54,210 bases of DNA from Alkaliphilus serpentinus. GTDB taxonomy: Bacteria > Bacillota > Clostridia > Peptostreptococcales > Natronincolaceae. The notes under the pieces were generated by a model that saw only the letters and a list, made by a program, of their open reading frames with translations, was not told the origin of the DNA and made no database searches. Below, one piece after another: positions 1-8,652 of this stretch. The DNA lies in assembly GCF_009017255.1 (NCBI RefSeq), contig NZ_WBZB01000036.1, positions 1-54,210 of the forward strand. Direction: 5' to 3'. Each line of letters starts with the position of its first letter. Positions within the stretch are counted from its first letter, which is position 1. The translations under genes and the position numbers were made by a program.

Positions 1-105
1 TTTTGAAGAGTCTAACCAAAAGAAACCTTTATCTTCCTTACTACTTATCACTTTAGCATGACCACGCGCATGATCAAGAGAACCGTCCCTGTGGTTACAT
101 GGCTA
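1..105 (-). other. Possible tail of an unidentified reading frame with a GGGACGGTTCTC motif
   Basis: Read on the minus strand, this edge contains GGGACGGTTCTC followed by an open frame encoding LDHARGHAKVISSKEDKG and running off the window. GGGACGGTTCTC-like motifs are often seen beside REP-associated (IS200-type) transposase genes in clostridia; that is general knowledge and not demonstrated here. No start codon, catalytic motif or family signature is visible, so this could equally be noncoding repeat DNA. Confidence 0.2.
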
Positions 106-193
106 AAAATAGGTAACAGATGACTTTTAAATACATATACTATAAAAACCTATATATTTTGGTAAAAAAATAATAAATTTAAAAAAAATAATA

Positions 194-222
194 TTGACAT
201 ATTGCTTAATTTATATTAAAGT
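194..222 (+). promoter_or_regulatory. Probable sigma-A promoter of the riboswitch-controlled ABC operon
   Basis: A perfect TTGACA at 194-199 is followed after 17 bases by TAAAGT (four of six matches to TATAAT). It lies about 20 bases upstream of the conserved riboswitch aptamer, which is where the transcription start of a leader RNA should be. Confidence 0.55.
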
Positions 223-240
223 AGTATTTAATAATTTTGA

Positions 241-331
241 GAGTGTACCTAGGGTTCCGGTTTTTTATAACGGCAGGTCCGAGCGGTACAGGATTTAATC
301 TACACTTCTAGGAGAAAAGCCTGGAGGACGA
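241..331 (+). promoter_or_regulatory. ykkC-class riboswitch, most likely guanidine-I type
   Basis: The sequence has the ykkC landmarks in order: CTAGGGTTCCGG, a short arm, CGGCAGGTCCGAGCGG, then ACAC and AGGAGAAAAGCCTGGAGGA. The last block resembles the 3' part of guanidine-I aptamers (GGG..AAAAGCCCGGGAGA). Other ykkC subclasses (ppGpp, PRPP) share the 5' half and are not excluded. The AAAAGCC of the aptamer is also the 5' arm of the following terminator, so ligand binding should block termination and turn the operon on. The controlled genes encode an ABC exporter, consistent with efflux of a toxic ligand. Confidence 0.7.
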
Positions 332-362
332 GTCTCATTTGAGACGTCCTTTGGGCTTTTAA
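315..362 (+). terminator. Riboswitch expression-platform terminator
   Basis: AAAAGCC (315-321) pairs with GGGCTTTT (353-360). An inner stem GGACGaGTCTC/GAGACGTCC closes on ATTT. The outer arm overlaps the conserved 3' part of the ykkC aptamer, so the two folds exclude each other. Confidence 0.65.
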
Positions 363-401
363 TATTTTTAGAAAGAATCATAAACAAAAGGAGGTATTAG
401 A

Positions 402-1409
402 ATGAGTATCATCACAGTAAAAAACTAAAACAAAACCTTTAAGGTTAAAACAAAGGAGGAAGGCTTTAGGGGAAGCCTTAAGGCTGTGTTTTCACCAAAG
501 TACAAGGAATTGCAAGCAGTAAACAATCTATCCTTTGAGGTTAAAAAGGGGGAAGTGTTGGCCTTTATTGGACCCAATGGAGCAGGGAAGTCCACTACAA
601 TTAAAATCCTTACGGGGATTCTATATCCAACATCAGGAGAAATAAACGTTTTGGGTTTGAACCCTTCTAAAAACAGAAAAAAGCTATCCTATAAGATTGG
701 CACAGTATTTGGTCAGAAATCTCAGCTATGGTTTCACCTTCCACCCTTGGATAGCTTTAATTTACTAGGTCGGATTTATGAAATGGAAGGGCCCCAGATA
801 AAAAAGAGAATTTCAGAGCTTACTGAGCTTTTTGAAATAGAAGAATTGCTAGACACTCCAGTAAGAAAACTTTCTTTGGGTCAGAGGATTAGATGTGAAA
901 TTGCAGCCTCCCTCTTACATAATCCTGAAATCATATTTCTAGACGAACCAACCATAGGCTTAGATGTGGTGGTAAAGCAGAAAATAAGAGATTTGATAAA
1001 AACCCTAAATAAGGAGTTAGATACTACAATTTTTCTTACTTCCCACGATGCTGGCGACATAGAGCAGCTCTGTAAACGTGCAATTATTATTAATCATGGT
1101 GAAATCGTATTAAATGAATCTGTTAAAAATCTTAAATATAATTATATGAACCAAAAGGTGATAGACATTAAATATGCTGAAGCTGTAAATATTAAGATTC
1201 CAGAGGTAAGGGTTCTGAAGAGTAAGGGCTATGCTGTGAAGGTGGAAATAGACAGCTCCAGGTGTAGTATTGACTCTACCATCTTAGAATTGATGAAGCT
1301 TGGAAAGGTGGTAGACATCACAATATCAGACCCACCTTTAGAAGAAATTATATCCAGCATATATCAACAAAAAACTATTGGTGGTGGTTGCCTTGAAAAG
1401 TCTCAATAA
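402..1409 (+). pseudogene. ABC-2 exporter ATPase with an in-frame TAA at codon 9
   Basis: ABC ATPase of the ABC-2 exporter class (COG4586-like), which would power export through the two permeases that follow. A well-spaced AAAGGAGG precedes ATG 402. That frame reads MSIITVKN, then TAA at 426-428, and continues as NKTFKVKTKEEG without shift into the 307-codon body that can restart at GTG 486. In the 486 numbering, Walker A GPNGAGKST is at 29-37, signature LSLGQ at 129-133 and Walker B IIFLDEP at 149-155. Relatives normally have a leucine-type codon where the stop lies (TTA to TAA is one change). Restart at 486 would lose the first beta strand and the aromatic A-loop around KTF. It is either a recent nonsense mutation, a sequencing error, or a gene expressed by restart. 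The 3' end overlaps the next gene. Confidence 0.65.
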
Positions 1410-2190
1410 GTATTTTCATACCTTTAAAATCAGTTTGGCCAACAATCTAGTCTATGTGGCCAATCTAATAACCAGAAACTTCTTTTTTGTATTTATTATT
1501 TTCATTATGCTTATGCTATGGAAAAACATCTACGGTCAAAAAGGAGATATGATTGCTGGCTTTACTTTAAATCAAATGATTTGGTACTTGATTGTTACAG
1601 AGATGGTAACCCTGTCTCGATCCAATGTATTTTTAGATGTTTCAGAGGATGTGAAAAAGGGGAATATTGCATATCTCATAAATAAGCCCTATAATTATGT
1701 ATTCTATTGTTTTTCCAATGGATTGGGAGAAATAGCAACAAAGCTCCTAACCAACATGTTGATTGGTGTGGTCATTGGATTCATATACGTAGGCCCTTTA
1801 AGTGATTTTAATTTCAGGCATTTACCCTTTGTGTTAATTTCCTTGATATTGGGGGTTTTTATAAACTTCTTTATTTATATGAGTTTAGCATTATCAGCCT
1901 TCTGGATGGAGGAAAATACGGCATTTATGTGGATCTACTCAAAGTTGATTTTCACCCTCGGGGGAATGCTAATCCCATTAGAGATGTTTCCAGGATGGCT
2001 AGAAGGGCTGGCAAAAAATCTTCCCTTTGCCTACGTAACCTATGGGCCCGCAAAGCTAGCCGTTAGCTTCAATTATTCAAATTTTATTCATACCATAGCC
2101 TATCAGCTGGGCTACCTATTGATTTTCATATTGCTTTCAATGGCGGTATTTAGAAGGGGGGGTAGGGCATTAAATGTTAATGGAGGTTAA
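1378..2190 (+). CDS. ABC-2 type exporter permease, first subunit
   Basis: Hydrophobic protein of about 265 residues with roughly six membrane segments, starting with NLITRNFFFVFIIFIMLML near residue 30. It resembles the ABC-2 permeases of the DUF990 group (COG4587/COG3694), which work as heterodimers with an ATPase. The gene overlaps the ATPase end, so translation is probably coupled. TTG 1378 and TTG 1393 are both possible starts; the second has GGTGGTGG in front. The substrate cannot be read from the sequence. The upstream ykkC-class riboswitch suggests a small toxic or signalling compound. Confidence 0.75.
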   Translation: MVVVALKSLNKYFHTFKISLANNLVYVANLITRNFFFVFIIFIMLMLWKNIYGQKGDMIAGFTLNQMIWYLIVTEMVTLSRSNVFLDVSEDVKKGNIAYLINKPYNYVFYCFSNGLGEIATKLLTNMLIGVVIGFIYVGPLSDFNFRHLPFVLISLILGVFINFFIYMSLALSAFWMEENTAFMWIYSKLIFTLGGMLIPLEMFPGWLEGLAKNLPFAYVTYGPAKLAVSFNYSNFIHTIAYQLGYLLIFILLSMAVFRRGGRALNVNGG

Positions 2191-2971
2191 GAAGAATCTA
2201 CAACTAATTGCTATGTATTTTAAGTTTAATCTTTCAGCATCAATGGAATATAGGGGAAGCTTCCTAATGCAGACCTTCGGAATGATACTAAATAATAGCA
2301 CCTTTATATTCTTCTGGTGGATATTATTTTCTAATATCAATACCATCGGGGGTTATGGCTTTAAGGAGGTAATGGGCTTATGGGCTATTGCATCCACCTC
2401 CTACGGCTTAAGCTTTGTGGTATTTGGAAATATTCGAAGGCTTTCCCAAATGATTATCAATGGTGAACTGGATACCTACCTTCTTCAGCCAAAGGATGTT
2501 TTAATCAACATTATCTCATCCAGCACCGTAATTTCTGCCTGGGGGGATATATTTTACGGAATTATTCTGTTTATAGGAGTGTATGGGTTAAGTCCAGTAT
2601 CCTTTTCTCTATTTATACTCTTTTGTATAACTGGTGCTATAATGTTTTCCAGTGTCCTGATATTTGCCAACGCCCTTACCTTTTATATGGGAAATTCCCA
2701 AGGGGTCTTTAACCTAGTGTTGGAATTTATGATAACCTTTAGTATTTATCCTGAAGGCATCTATAAAGGCTTTACCAAATTGATTATTTACACTTTTTTA
2801 CCAGCAGCCTTTATTACTTTATTTCCTGTAAGGCTGTTAAATGCCTTTTCATGGAATTGGTTTATTCTTCTGATGATTACTGTAGTTGGTTGGGCCACCT
2901 TCACCTACTTCTTCTTTAATAAGGGATTAAAGAAATATGAATCAGGAAATTTGATTGTTACAAAGTTATAA
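2174..2971 (+). CDS. ABC-2 type exporter permease, second subunit
   Basis: A 265-residue hydrophobic protein, paralogous in layout to the preceding permease (N-terminal amphipathic stretch, then about six membrane segments). It overlaps the previous gene by 17 bases and is followed directly by a strong terminator, so it closes the operon. ATG 2174 and ATG 2180 are both plausible starts. The pair of unequal permeases plus one ATPase is the usual composition of COG4586/4587/3694 exporters. It looks intact, so only the ATPase of this operon is damaged. Confidence 0.75.
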   Translation: MLMEVKKNLQLIAMYFKFNLSASMEYRGSFLMQTFGMILNNSTFIFFWWILFSNINTIGGYGFKEVMGLWAIASTSYGLSFVVFGNIRRLSQMIINGELDTYLLQPKDVLINIISSSTVISAWGDIFYGIILFIGVYGLSPVSFSLFILFCITGAIMFSSVLIFANALTFYMGNSQGVFNLVLEFMITFSIYPEGIYKGFTKLIIYTFLPAAFITLFPVRLLNAFSWNWFILLMITVVGWATFTYFFFNKGLKKYESGNLIVTKL

Positions 2972-2997
2972 GAGATAGGTTGTTACCTATCTCTTTT
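2971..2997 (+). terminator. Rho-independent terminator of the ABC operon
   Basis: Perfect 10-bp stem AGAGATAGGT/ACCTATCTCT with a TGTT loop, followed by TTTTA. It begins at the last base of the permease stop codon. Confidence 0.85.
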
Positions 2998-3156
2998 ATG
3001 CATGAAGGGCTCTGATTATTAGAAATAAAAGGATACAAGGAGGAATTAAGACCTTTGTGTCAAATAAATTAAAACGATACTCTAGAAGAGTGGCTAAATT
3101 GCTATAGAATGTGATATCATTGAAATTGGTATTTTAATTGAAAAGAGGGACACGGG

Positions 3157-5136
3157 ATGATTTCAAAAAAAGAGCATAATTATGATAATGATAGCTTGTC
3201 AACCCTAGAAGAAAAGGATAAGGTAAGGCTTAGACCTGGGGTTATTTTCGGTAGTGATGGCATTGAAGGCTGCCGCCATACCCTTGTTGAGATTGTTGCC
3301 AATGCCAGAGATGAAGCCCAGGAGGGCTTTGGTGATTTCATTGAAGTATTTCGATATAAGGATAAGTCCATAGAAGTTAGGGATCAAGGAAGGGGCATAC
3401 CCCTAGAATATAACACAAAGGAACAGAAGTACAATTGGGAAATTGTATTTATGATTTTATATGGTGGTGGTAAATACAACAACAATTCTGGCAGCAACTA
3501 TCAATACAGCATTGGTTTAAACGGTTTAGGAACAGCTGCAACTCAATTTGCTTCTGAATATATGGATGTGGTGGTTTATCGTGATGGCTACAGATATGAG
3601 CTTCATTTTGAAAAGGGAGAGAATGTTGGAGGCCTAAAAAAAGAGGAATATAACTATTCCCAGACTGGAAGTATTATAAAATGGAAGCCAGATTTAGATG
3701 TTTTTAACGATATAGACATTCCCTTAAGCTTCTTTAAAGAAACCCTAAGAAGACAAGCCATAGTAAATAAGGGAATAACCTTTAAGCTCTACGATGAGGA
3801 AACCGATGAAACCTTTGAATATTATTATGAAAACGGAATTATTGATTATGTAAAGGAAGTAAACGGCGAGAAGGGATTCACAGAGCCTCAGTATCTAGAG
3901 CTTAAAACAAAGGGTAGAGACAGGGAGGACAAAGAGGAGTACAAGCTAAAAATAGAGGTGGCCTTTGCTTTTAATAACGAAAATACACTATTGGAATACT
4001 ATCATAACTCCTCCTTTCTAGAGCATGGTGGCTCTCCAGAAAGGGCCGTGGATAATGGCTTTACCAACCAAATCCATAACTTTATTAAAGATCGGAATAA
4101 ATACACCAAAAATGAAAAAAAAATTACCTTCACCGACATAAAAGATAGCCTTATTCTCGTAACCAATACCTATTCAACAGTAACCAGCTATGAAAACCAA
4201 ACAAAAAAGGCCATAACCAATAAATTTATTCAAGAGGCCATGACAGCCTTTATAAAGGAAAAGCTGGAGGTTTATTTTGTAGAAAATCAAATAGATTTAG
4301 AAAAAATCATAGAACAAATATTAATTAACAAAAGAAGTAGAGAAAAGGCAGAGTCAACAAGAATCGACGTTAGGAAGAAGCTTAGTAAGGGTATTGATAG
4401 CTTTTCAAACAAGGTAAAGAAGTTTGTAGATTGCAGAACCAAGGATACATCAAAGAGGGAGCTCTTTATTGTTGAGGGAGATTCGGCCCTTGGCTCAACC
4501 AAAATGGGCAGGGATGCAGAATTCCAGGCCATTATGCCTGTTCGGGGAAAGCCTCTTAACTGTTTAAAATCTGATTATGAGAAGATCTTTAAAAATGATA
4601 TTATTGTTGATCTTTTAAAGGTTTTAGGCTGTGGTGTGGAAATTAAGAATAAGCATAACGACTTAAGCTTTTTTGATTTAGAAAAGCTTAATTGGAATAA
4701 AATCATCATCTGTACCGATGCCGATGTGGATGGGTTCCAGATTAGAACCCTTATTTTAACCATGCTCTATGTACTAACCCCAACCTTAATTGAAAAGGGC
4801 TACGTATATATAGCTGAATCACCCCTCTACGAAATTACCGATAGTAAAGAGAATGTTTATTTTGCCTATACAGAGGGTGAGAAAAATACCATCATCAAAA
4901 AACTAAAAAATAACTACAAAATCCAACGTTCAAAGGGTCTGGGTGAAAATGAACCTGAAATGATGTGGCAAACCACCATGAATCCTGAAACAAGGAAGCT
5001 GATTAAGGTTACCCCTGCTGAAGGGGAGGCAACTAAAGAAGCCTTTGAACTATTCCTTGGAGATAACCTGGCTGGAAGAAAGGAATTTATCTCTGAGCAT
5101 GGCTACAAATACATTGATGATTATGAAGTTATATAA
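3157..5136 (+). CDS. parE: Type IIA DNA topoisomerase B subunit (ParE-like)
   Basis: ATPase/TOPRIM subunit of a type II topoisomerase, pairing with the ParC-like protein 18 bases downstream. The GHKL ATPase shows EIVANARDEA (Asn49 as Mg ligand), DQGRGIP and a GGKYNNNSG..GLNGLG lid. The TOPRIM domain shows VEGDSALGS (Glu440) and DADVDG (Asp521, 523, 525). The length of 659 residues is normal for ParE. The motifs deviate from housekeeping GyrB (for example EGDSALGS rather than EGDSAGGS), so this is a divergent paralogue; calling it topoisomerase IV is by position and pairing. GAGGGACACGGG precedes ATG 3157. Confidence 0.85.
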   Translation: MISKKEHNYDNDSLSTLEEKDKVRLRPGVIFGSDGIEGCRHTLVEIVANARDEAQEGFGDFIEVFRYKDKSIEVRDQGRGIPLEYNTKEQKYNWEIVFMILYGGGKYNNNSGSNYQYSIGLNGLGTAATQFASEYMDVVVYRDGYRYELHFEKGENVGGLKKEEYNYSQTGSIIKWKPDLDVFNDIDIPLSFFKETLRRQAIVNKGITFKLYDEETDETFEYYYENGIIDYVKEVNGEKGFTEPQYLELKTKGRDREDKEEYKLKIEVAFAFNNENTLLEYYHNSSFLEHGGSPERAVDNGFTNQIHNFIKDRNKYTKNEKKITFTDIKDSLILVTNTYSTVTSYENQTKKAITNKFIQEAMTAFIKEKLEVYFVENQIDLEKIIEQILINKRSREKAESTRIDVRKKLSKGIDSFSNKVKKFVDCRTKDTSKRELFIVEGDSALGSTKMGRDAEFQAIMPVRGKPLNCLKSDYEKIFKNDIIVDLLKVLGCGVEIKNKHNDLSFFDLEKLNWNKIIICTDADVDGFQIRTLILTMLYVLTPTLIEKGYVYIAESPLYEITDSKENVYFAYTEGEKNTIIKKLKNNYKIQRSKGLGENEPEMMWQTTMNPETRKLIKVTPAEGEATKEAFELFLGDNLAGRKEFISEHGYKYIDDYEVI

Positions 5137-5154
5137 TAAAGGAGGGTTCGGTAA

Positions 5155-7341
5155 ATGCAGTCAAAGCTAACCCAGTTAAATGTAGTAGAAACCCTAGAAA
5201 AAAACTATATGCCCTACACCATGAGCGTTATTGTATCTAGAGCATTGCCAGAAATAGATGGCTTGAAGCCCTCCCATCGAAAGCTTTTATATACCATGTA
5301 TAAAATGGGACTATTAAAGGGGGCAAAAACCAAATCAGCCAATATTGTTGGGCAAACCATGAAGCTAAATCCTCACGGAGATAGTGCGATCTACGAAACT
5401 ATGGTTCGTTTAACAAGGGGTAACGAAGCCCTGTTACACCCATTAATAGATAGTAAGGGAAACTTTGGTAAAAATAATTCTAAGGATATGGCCTATGCTG
5501 CTCCTAGATATACCGAAGCAAAGCTAGAGGCTATTTGCCAAGAATTCTTTAGAGATATTAACAAGGATACTGTAGACTTTATGCCCAACTACGACAATAC
5601 TATGGAGGAGCCGAAGCTGTTACCCACAACCTTCCCCCACATACTGGTGAACCCCAATATAGGAATTGCAGTAGGAATGGCCAGCTCCATCTGTAGCTTT
5701 AATCTAGCGGAGGTATGCAGGGCTACAATTGAATTCTTAAAGGATGAAGAGATTGATGTAAGTGAATTTATGCTGGCTCCAGACTTTCCCTCTGGTGGTC
5801 AAATTATTTTAAACAAAAAGGAGCTTAAGGAGATCTACGCAACCGGTAGGGGTAGCTTCTATCTTAGGGGAAAATACAAGTACGATAAGAAAAACAACTG
5901 TATAGAAATTTATGAAATACCCTATACAACCACCTCCGAAGCCATCATTGAAAAAATCATTGATCTTGTGAAGTCAGGCAGATTAAAGGATATTAGCGAT
6001 ATTCGGGATGAAACCGATAAAGAGGGCTTAAAGATTGCAATGGATTTAAAGAGAAATACAGATCCAGATAATTTGATGAATAAGCTTTTTAAAATGACTA
6101 CTCTGCAGGATGCCTTCAGCTGTAACTTCAATATTTTAATCAATGGTAATCCAAGAACCTTAGGGGTTAAGGAAATTATTAAAGAGTGGACAATCTTTAG
6201 AATAAATTGTGTGAAAAGGCAATTAACCTTTGAAATCAAACAAAAGCAGGAGCGATTACATTTATTAAGGGGTTTAGAAAAAATCCTTTTAGATATTGAT
6301 AAAGCTGTTCAAATCGTTAAGGATACTAAAAAGGATAAAGAGGTTGTACCCAATTTAATGAAGGGCTTTGATATTGATGAGATTCAAGCTGAGTTTATCG
6401 CTGATATTAAGCTAAGAAACTTCAATCAAGAGTATATTTTAAATAAAACTAAGGATATTAGAGAATTAGAAAAGGAAATAAAGTCCTTAGATTCAACCCT
6501 AAACAGCAGTGTGAAGATTCATAATTTAATTATCAAAGAGCTAGAAGAGGTTGTTGAGAAATACGGTAAGCCTAGAAAAACAGAAATTATTGAAGAGCAT
6601 CATATAGAAGTTGTTAAGGAAGAGGTATTTATTGAGGATTATAATGTAAAATACTTCTTAACCAATGAAAATTATCTTAAGAAAATCTCCTTGATATCCT
6701 TACGAAGTAGTAGCACTGACCATAAGCTAAAGGATCATGATTTTATCACCCAGGAGGTGGATGGAACCAATAAGTCGGAGGTTCTTCTATTCTCCAATAA
6801 ACATGTAGTCTATAAAATTCGAGGCTACGAACTGGAGGATAAAAAGACCAGCAGCTTAGGGGATTACCTAAAAAATATCCTCGGGCTCGCTGATGACGAG
6901 CAAATTATTTACATGGCGGTAACAGAGGATTACAAAGGGCATATGCTTTTCATTTACAAAAATGGGAAGGCAGCAAAAATTACTATGGAGAGCTATCAGA
7001 CCAAAACCAATAGAAAACAGCTGGCCAACGCCTACTCCAATGAGACAGACCTAATTTATCTTGAGCATATTAAAGAGGATAAGGAATTAGTTGCCATAAG
7101 TAGTATTAAAAAGGTACTGATATTCAATACCGAGCAAATTAATGAAAAATCTACAAGAAGCTCTATGGGGGTACAGGTATTAAAATCTAAAAAAGGTAGT
7201 ACCCTTACTGATATAAAAGCTTTAGAGGAGGTAGCCTTTGAGGATTTTGACTATTATAGAGGCAATATTCCTGCAATAGGAACCTTTTTAAAAAAAGAGG
7301 ATACATTAGATAAATCCTATGAAAATTTAAGCTTTATTTAA
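5155..7341 (+). CDS. parC: Type IIA DNA topoisomerase A subunit (ParC-like)
   Basis: DNA breakage-rejoining subunit, in an operon with the ParE-like gene. The catalytic tyrosine is Tyr119 in AAPRYTEAKL. The quinolone-contact helix reads HGDSAIYE with Ser77 and Glu81, the residues typical of ParC (Ser/Glu) rather than E. coli GyrA (Ser/Asp). The coiled-coil tower lies around residues 360-480, and the C-terminal part is shorter and weaker than a canonical six-bladed GyrA propeller. At 728 residues it is short for the family. ATG 5155 has GGAGGG in front. Ends at a bidirectional terminator. Confidence 0.85.
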   Translation: MQSKLTQLNVVETLEKNYMPYTMSVIVSRALPEIDGLKPSHRKLLYTMYKMGLLKGAKTKSANIVGQTMKLNPHGDSAIYETMVRLTRGNEALLHPLIDSKGNFGKNNSKDMAYAAPRYTEAKLEAICQEFFRDINKDTVDFMPNYDNTMEEPKLLPTTFPHILVNPNIGIAVGMASSICSFNLAEVCRATIEFLKDEEIDVSEFMLAPDFPSGGQIILNKKELKEIYATGRGSFYLRGKYKYDKKNNCIEIYEIPYTTTSEAIIEKIIDLVKSGRLKDISDIRDETDKEGLKIAMDLKRNTDPDNLMNKLFKMTTLQDAFSCNFNILINGNPRTLGVKEIIKEWTIFRINCVKRQLTFEIKQKQERLHLLRGLEKILLDIDKAVQIVKDTKKDKEVVPNLMKGFDIDEIQAEFIADIKLRNFNQEYILNKTKDIRELEKEIKSLDSTLNSSVKIHNLIIKELEEVVEKYGKPRKTEIIEEHHIEVVKEEVFIEDYNVKYFLTNENYLKKISLISLRSSSTDHKLKDHDFITQEVDGTNKSEVLLFSNKHVVYKIRGYELEDKKTSSLGDYLKNILGLADDEQIIYMAVTEDYKGHMLFIYKNGKAAKITMESYQTKTNRKQLANAYSNETDLIYLEHIKEDKELVAISSIKKVLIFNTEQINEKSTRSSMGVQVLKSKKGSTLTDIKALEEVAFEDFDYYRGNIPAIGTFLKKEDTLDKSYENLSFI

Positions 7342-7374
7342 ATAGAATCCACCAACTGGTGGATTCTATTTTTT
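7342..7374. terminator. Bidirectional terminator between parC and dinB
   Basis: A 12-bp stem ATAGAATCCACC/GGTGGATTCTAT with an AACT loop, followed by TTTTTT on the plus side. A-rich sequence on the other side lets it serve the converging dinB remnant as well. Confidence 0.8.
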
Positions 7375-8453
7375 AATTAAGGACCCTCTATTAATCTTTT
7401 CAAAGCCATGCTTTTTACGAGTTCTATCCATAACCTCATCAATTTTTTCATGCTTATTGTTTTGTGTTTCTTCAAATATTGATATCTGTTCATGTATTGC
7501 TGCCTCTTCAAAGCCGCTAAGGCTTATCCCAATTAATCTTATAGGTCTGTTGGATGAAAAATTCCTTCTAAGAAGCTCATAGCCTGTTTGGTAAATTGTT
7601 TTTGTTGAATAGGTGGGAGCTACTGTGGTTTGTCTAGTCACACTCTGAAAACTTGCATATTTAAGGGTAATTTGAATGGTGGTGCCCTTTTTTGCTTGCT
7701 CCCTAGCCTTCATTCCAACATCTTCAGCTAATTCCATTAAGATGATTTTAAGTTTATTAATATCAGCTATATCCTCTGGAAGGGTTGTAGAGCGGCCGAT
7801 GGATTTCACATCACTGGAATGGGTCTGTACCCTGCTGGAATCCTCACCATTGGCCTGCTGATGGAGGTCAAAGGCATATTTTCCAAAGACCTTAATCAGA
7901 TAATTTCGATCAAATTTGGCTAATTCACCAATGGTATTGATACCCATACTATTAAGCTTTTCTGAGGTTTTACTACCAATACCATACATAGCTCTAACCG
8001 GAAGGGGCCACAGCTTATCCTTTATATCACTTTTCCATAGCTCTGTAATACCCAAGGGCTTTTTCATATCCGATGCCATTTTAGATAGAAACTTGTTCTC
8101 AGATATCCCTATTGAACACCAGAGGCCTAAACGATTTTTAATATCATCCATAATCCTTCTAGCAGCTTCATTACCTCACTGGACTTTTCTTGGTAAAGGT
8201 TGTGGTCGGGAGGAACCAATATCATATCTGGACAAAGGGTTAAGGCTTTGTGTAACACCATGGCAGTTTTCACACCATATTTACGAGCATCATAATTAGC
8301 CGCAAGAATAATCCCGGTTCTTTTCTTAGGATCTCCTGCAACAGCAGATGGTTTCCCTATTAGGTCTGGGTTTCTGGTCATCTCACAGGAAATAAAAAAA
8401 GCATTCATATCTACAAGAAATATTACCTTCTTCAAAGACCCGCCCCCTCCCAT
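7366..8453 (-). pseudogene. dinB: DNA polymerase IV (DinB/UmuC family), broken by an internal deletion
   Basis: Y-family translesion polymerase gene split into two out-of-frame parts. The 5' part (8453-8127) encodes FLVDMNAFFISCE with the first metal ligand, then LAANYDARKYGVKTAM, and stops soon after EVMKLLEG. The 3' part (8151-7366) encodes IMDDIKNRLGLWCSIGISENKF, the helix-hairpin-helix region and the little-finger domain. Intact family members have about 35 residues between these parts, including the SIDE catalytic motif; they are absent here. At the junction GAAGCTGCTAGAAGG reads as KLLEG in one frame and as EAARR in another, which suggests deletion between two short copies of that sequence. 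The product cannot be an active polymerase. The 5' start is probably the TTG seven codons into the upstream part, behind GGGAGGGGGCGGG. Confidence 0.85.
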
Positions 8454-8652
8454 TGAGTATTTTTTATCTTCTACTATATTTTATCATTCACATATAATTT
8501 TACAAGAATCAGGCTATGTAATTGTAAGATACAAAGGCAGATGTTTAGGAAGAGCGCCTAATTTTTTTACCATTAATATGAATAATAATTTTGATATGAA
8601 ATAAAATGTATAGAGTATTAAATCCATAGACAAGCAAGGGAATTGGGGAGGG

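Noticed and set aside
1..105. Calling a REP-associated transposase at the left edge
   Set aside because: Only a GGGACGGTTCTC motif and a short open frame are visible; no transposase motif is within the window.
7916..8299. 127-residue plus-strand open frame across the dinB junction
   Set aside because: It is antisense to both dinB fragments and has no ribosome site or family pattern; the minus-strand frames encode clear DinB motifs.
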